DNA from: Phlebotomus papatasi
Lineage: Eukaryota; Arthropoda; Insecta; Diptera; Psychodidae
Assembly: GCF_024763615.1 (NCBI RefSeq)
Contig: NC_077223.1
Span: 81,158,627-81,222,626 of the forward strand
DNA length: 64,000 nucleotides
Reading direction: 5' to 3'
A program made the position numbers and the translations under genes. Positions 60,078 through 64,000 of the stretch are shown here, piece after piece (position 1 is the first letter of the stretch; every line of letters begins with the position of its first letter). Under the pieces are notes generated by a model. That model was not told the origin of the DNA, did no database searches, and saw only the letters and a list, made by a program, of their open reading frames with translations.

Positions 60078-60410
60078 TACAGTAGAGCCCCGCTATAGGC
60101 CATCGCTATATAGTCCACAATTTATCGACCGTTGATTTTAAAACACTGATTTTAAGTTAGGTTGTGTTTTTTAGAACGCGATATGAAATGTTGTCATAAT
60201 TATTTTAATATTTTTGGCAAACTTAATTGAGTAGTTGTGATAATTGTGATCCATAATGAAGAGAGCGAGGACAAGTACCACAATCGCAAAGAAAGTGGCC
60301 GTCGAGCAATTTAAATACTAAAAGTCGTTTTTTAAAAAATGACATGGACTATATGCGACCCAAGTGTCAAATCTGGAACCAAATATGGCCTATAGCAGGG
60401 CTCTACTGTA
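60078..60410 (+). mobile_element. pogo/Tigger-type MITE, copy 2
   Basis: 333 bp, opposite orientation to 58882-59222 and about 85-90% alike by eye. 60256-60321 reads MKRARTSTTIAKKVAVEQFK, Y, stop. It lies about 450 bp upstream of the scramblase start codon. Confidence 0.75.
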
Positions 60411-60865
60411 AGTTTAATTTTCTAATTTTCTACAGTAAATTTCCAAAGTATTATTCTACACCATTTTATCATGTAATAAAAGAGCATCATATATAAAAGC
60501 TTACCCAAGTATCCATAAAACGCCTAAAACGCGTCTATTTCACGCGAGATTTTATCCCAATAAAAGGGACGACGGACGTGCAATTTTTCCAGCTCTTGAG
60601 ATAAGCCAGGTAAACTGAGATCCCCGCAGCTCCCAGGTGCACAACAATGTGATGAGACATTTATTGACGATTTCCCGACAATACACACATAGAGTGGCCG
60701 TTTATCGCTAGGTGAAAGAAATATTTCGCGATAACGTTTCTTTTTTTTCGATACTGATAACAACCAACAATTGAGTGATTTAGTCACTGTTTTGACCTGA
60801 AAGTGTGTGGATCGTGCGGAATATTTTTCATTTAGGCCCTAGGATAATACATTCTTCTTAGAAAG

Positions 60866-62504
60866 ATGCTGCAGGGAGATAGTGTGAGGAACCTGGACAG
60901 TGAGAACTACATTTCTCAGCAAACCCGAGCAGAGCCAATTTGTGAGTGATTCTGATCGTTTTTTTTCTGCCTGGAACTCTGTGAAAACCAGAGGAAAAGA
61001 TAAGGGAGAGTTATCAGTTCTTCATGCAATATCTTGTGTCGTTTTCAGTGTATCGAGAGGATCAGGGCATTATTACAGCTCAGCCAAGACCACCTCAATC
61101 AAGTAAGTGTTCTTGCAAAATATGAAGCAATACAAATAAGACTCAGAGTCAAGATGTAGTGTATATGGCAAAAATATGACCTGAATTTTGAATTCCGAAG
61201 TATAAATTTACTTTAATTGAAAAGATACACTTCGAATGAGGAAGTTACTAGAAATTAGTCTTTTCTTTTCAAGAGATTGTATTTTTTAATAAGACCTTGT
61301 TATGACGTAAAATTCAAGTCATTTTGACTGCATTAACGTTGAATGTAATTACAACATAGCTCTATTTAATTGATTACGCGTAGTAGAAAAATGGCTTGAT
61401 TAGACAGATTTTAGTCACTATGACGTCATCTAGGAGTAATCTTGTCTAAATTTACTACATTCACTTCATTCTTTTCCATAATTTAGAACAAATACATCTA
61501 TTTTCTCAAAAGAGGACAATTTTTTAATGAGACCTTAATGACGTTATATTCAAGTCATTTTTACTGCGTTAAAGTTGACTGTCTTATAAAATTTTTAAAT
61601 AGCTTTATTTAATTTATTACACGTAGTGGAAATACTGAACTTTCATTAAGCTCGTTTAGTTTTAATGGAGAAATCACTTGATTGGTCAGATGTTAGTCAT
61701 TAAGACGTCATCCTCGAGTAACTTTGACTAAATATACTACGTTCACTTCATTTTTTTTTCAGCAAATGCCCAACCATTATCCATATCAACCCTACAAGTG
61801 GGCGAAACCACTATCGGGAGTCCTGTAGTGCCTTTCATCCATCGAAGTGGAGTAGATATGCTTCGAGCACAGCCCTCAATTCACATTCAGCAGACTTTTG
61901 AACTGACAGACAGTAAGTAAATGTACAAAACACCTAAAAACAATAAATCACATCAAGTTCTTCCCCAGACCTCTCTTCTGTATCCTCTGAGAACCGATAC
62001 ACGGTCCGAGCTGGTACAGGAGAGGCCCTCTTTTACGCTTCAGAGACTTCCTCAAAGAACAACCGTCTGATCTGGGGATCCTCCCGACCTTTTTCCATGC
62101 ATTTGACCGATAAGACAAACCAGGAGTCGCTCACATTGCACCGGTCAATGGGTGTAGGTCCTTTCTGCTGCACTTGTGTTGGGCAGAGCCTTCAAGTGTG
62201 GACTCCCCCTGGAAACCTACTGGGATATGTTGAGGAGGGATATTCCTTCACAACTTGTGATTTTGTCGTGCTAAGCAGCTACAAAGAGATTATGTATCAC
62301 ATCTGTGGACCCAAATCCTACACAGGATATCTTCCCAAGGAATCGTCCTTCAGAATGCTCAGCCCAGACTATCTGACGCAAGTTGGAACGATTTCTAGGT
62401 CATGGAACTCTGATGTATCCATGTATACCCTCAATGTCTACTTCGCAGATCAGGATCTTGATGTGAAAAAGAAGGCTCTCTTCCTAGGAGCAGCGTTCCT
62501 CATT
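60866..62504 (+). CDS. Phospholipid scramblase-like protein, cut by right edge
   Basis: Exons 60866-60941, 61049-61102, 61763-61912, 61969-62504; junction phases all fit, giving 272 codons so far. A short proline-containing start (QPRPPQS) precedes the scramblase domain. Visible family features are VRAGTGEALFYASETS, a CCTC pair, QVWTPPGNLLGYVEE, HICGPK, SWNSDVSMYTLNVYF, and near the end DQDLDVKKKALFLGAAFLI, which matches the Ca2+-binding loop and start of the C-terminal membrane helix of scramblases. The next exon should carry the rest of that helix (DYMYFE-like); none is seen to 64000. It is diverged: the cysteine cluster is shorter than in mammalian PLSCR1. Family members are membrane-associated and linked to Ca2+-dependent lipid scrambling; activity here is inferred. 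Confidence 0.85.
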
Positions 62505-62689
62505 GTGAGTCCAAATATCCTTGCAATTGTTGTTATAGATCTTATTTTTAAATTTTCAGTCTGTCAGTTTCTCTTCCTTTATTCCTTATTTCGGAGCTTG
62601 ATGGCTCCTTCTTTAAAAAAGGAAATAGAACAGAGGAAAAATTGTGTTTTGAGGATGGTTTACTTACTACTTTTTTACCGGTGGCAGCC

Positions 62690-63050
62690 AAAATCCCGAA
62701 AGCCAAAATCCCGAAAGCCAAAATCTCGAAAGCCAAAATCCCGAACGCCAAAATCCCGAAAAGGCCAAAATCCCGAAAGCCAAAATCCCGAAAGCCAAAA
62801 TCCGGAATTTTAAAAATCATGAAATTGATGAAAATATATGGAGGAAAATGTTTAGAATAATTTCCTAAGACTCAGAAGATTTCCCTTTGCCTCCAGCAAG
62901 CGTGGGTACAATAGTGGGAGTAGCTGTGACACTTTTAAGAATTCGAGATTTTGGCTTTCGGGATATTGGCCCATTCGGGATTTTGGCTTTCGGGATTTTG
63001 GCGTTCGGGATTTTGGCTTTCGGGATTTTGGCGTTCGGGATTTTGACCGG
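62690..63050. mobile_element. Foldback element with 15-bp satellite arms
   Basis: Left arm, 62690-62815: tandem AAAATCCCGAAAGCC units. Core with GCAAGCGTGGG and GTAGCTGTGACACTTTTAAG. Right arm, 62945-63050: the inverse TTTCGGGATTTTGGC units. Same plan and core as 52400-53400. Confidence 0.7.
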
Positions 63051-63752
63051 GACCCCTTTTTAACAAATTGGCAATGTGGTCAGATTATGATGGTCAGAAT
63101 GGGGGAATCAAAGTGTCTGGAGGTCATCTAGACACTTGGTCAGAGGGGTTTTGACGAAAACTGACCCTGCGATTTTTAGAAACTTGGATATTTTATTCAT
63201 ACTCGTACATGACAATGACCTTGAGTACTTCCTTCATTGGGTTTGCAAGATGACATAAGTATTCAATAAGCCTGAATAGCGTTTGTAGTGCTTAACCGAT
63301 TCTTCCAGAATATGATACGTCCAAAAATACTTGAATGCAAAAAAATACTATACAACCTCGATATCCTTAGATAAGATTTTCAAGATCAAGAACCAGACCG
63401 CTGTAGAAGATTTTTCAACTTATTTGTGAAAAATTTAATTACTGACAGTAAAATACAAATGACGATCACTTTGCTCGAAAATGCTGCATGGGAAAAATCA
63501 ACGGAATTTTCAAATTTCGTTAATTTTCTTTCCAGCTTTCTTTGTGAATAATATGCTAGTTGATCAGACTGATTATCTGTTTATGGTAAACCATAAGAGC
63601 CGGCTTTTAATAAGTTTTCAAATTAACAAGAACCAAAATATTCGTTTTAATTTGGTTGAAAAAAGATTACTGAAACATTGACCTACAAACAGTTTTGAAA
63701 TCAATTGTGAACACATATTTGTAAGGCCTAATGGGGCTTACCTAAATAATAT

Positions 63753-63936
63753 TAGGGGGAAGTGGAGTATCTTTGAATTGGGGTATCTTTGAAAATGAAC
63801 TTTCTATTTTTAATTTACCTTCATAATGAGTTTGTGGAGCTAACTAATATCACAGTGAGGTCCAGTTCCATTTAAAAATAGGAGGAAAAGCCCAATTTTG
63901 AAGCTTCCTCAATTCAAATATGCTCACTTTCCCCTA
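63753..63936. mobile_element. TAGGGGGAAG MITE, copy C
   Basis: 184 bp: TAGGGGGAAGTGGAGTATC at left, CTCACTTTCCCCTA at right. Intronic in the scramblase gene. Confidence 0.7.
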
Positions 63937-64000
63937 TATGTTCTACAGATAAATGGAAAACTGAGGCAGAAAGTCTTATTTCAACTTCCTCGGAATGAAT

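Larger units (their letters stand above)
62505..64000 (+). other. Scramblase gene intron, incomplete
   Basis: Begins at donor CATT|GTGAGT. It contains a foldback element with 15-bp satellite arms (about 62690-63050) and a TAGGGG-ended MITE (63753-63936). An AG followed by a short ORF near 63538 does not continue the scramblase sequence. Confidence 0.55.

Noticed and set aside
63481..63681. Possible last scramblase exon
   Set aside because: Follows an AG but does not give the expected membrane-helix sequence after AAFLI.

Overview
This looks like a nuclear genome window from an insect, most likely a dipteran and perhaps a nematoceran such as a sand fly or mosquito; I cannot fix the species. 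The evidence is the split genes with short GT-AG introns (54-67 nt) beside very long repeat-filled ones, the AT-rich intergenic DNA, a TNF ligand of the Eiger type, and a very dense population of small inverted-repeat DNA transposons. No bacterial-style operons, CRISPR arrays or convincing RNA genes were seen.

Three host genes are supported, all on the + strand. (1) An Eiger-like TNF-superfamily ligand has seven coding exons between 16991 and 31333; its cytoplasmic/transmembrane start is missing and is probably upstream of the window. (2) A secreted, basic-site-rich precursor of 686 aa runs from 50758 to 57786, with a signal peptide, a long charged middle, a His/Asp-rich stretch and a C-terminal ten-cysteine domain; I do not recognise the family. 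(3) A phospholipid scramblase-like protein occupies 60866-62504 and continues past the right edge.

Most of the rest is transposon-derived. 1-16990 holds a triple nest (piggyBac-like element > CACTGAG MITE > pogo-like element with a broken HTH gene, 1534-3262), a foldback element with satellite arms (about 4560-6260), a 3.95 kb TAGGGG-ended element carrying an inner 3 kb transposon with a multi-exon gene (8402-12354), and a near-perfect piggyBac-like palindrome (16175-16924). The Eiger introns hold a 515 bp foldback, a 70 bp tandem array, a modular GC-richer non-coding repeat, a 692 bp palindrome and two piggyBac-like elements. 31.5-50.7 kb holds a LINE tail, a mariner relic and many MITEs. 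52.4-53.4 kb and 62.7-63.05 kb hold two copies of a foldback element with satellite arms. 58.9-60.4 kb holds pogo/Tigger-type MITEs that still encode the start of a transposase.

The three host genes have no evident shared pathway. The best leads are the unrecognised secreted precursor with two splice-sensitive introns, the spliced gene inside the 3 kb transposon, and the repeated foldback architecture whose arms are built from tandem repeats.
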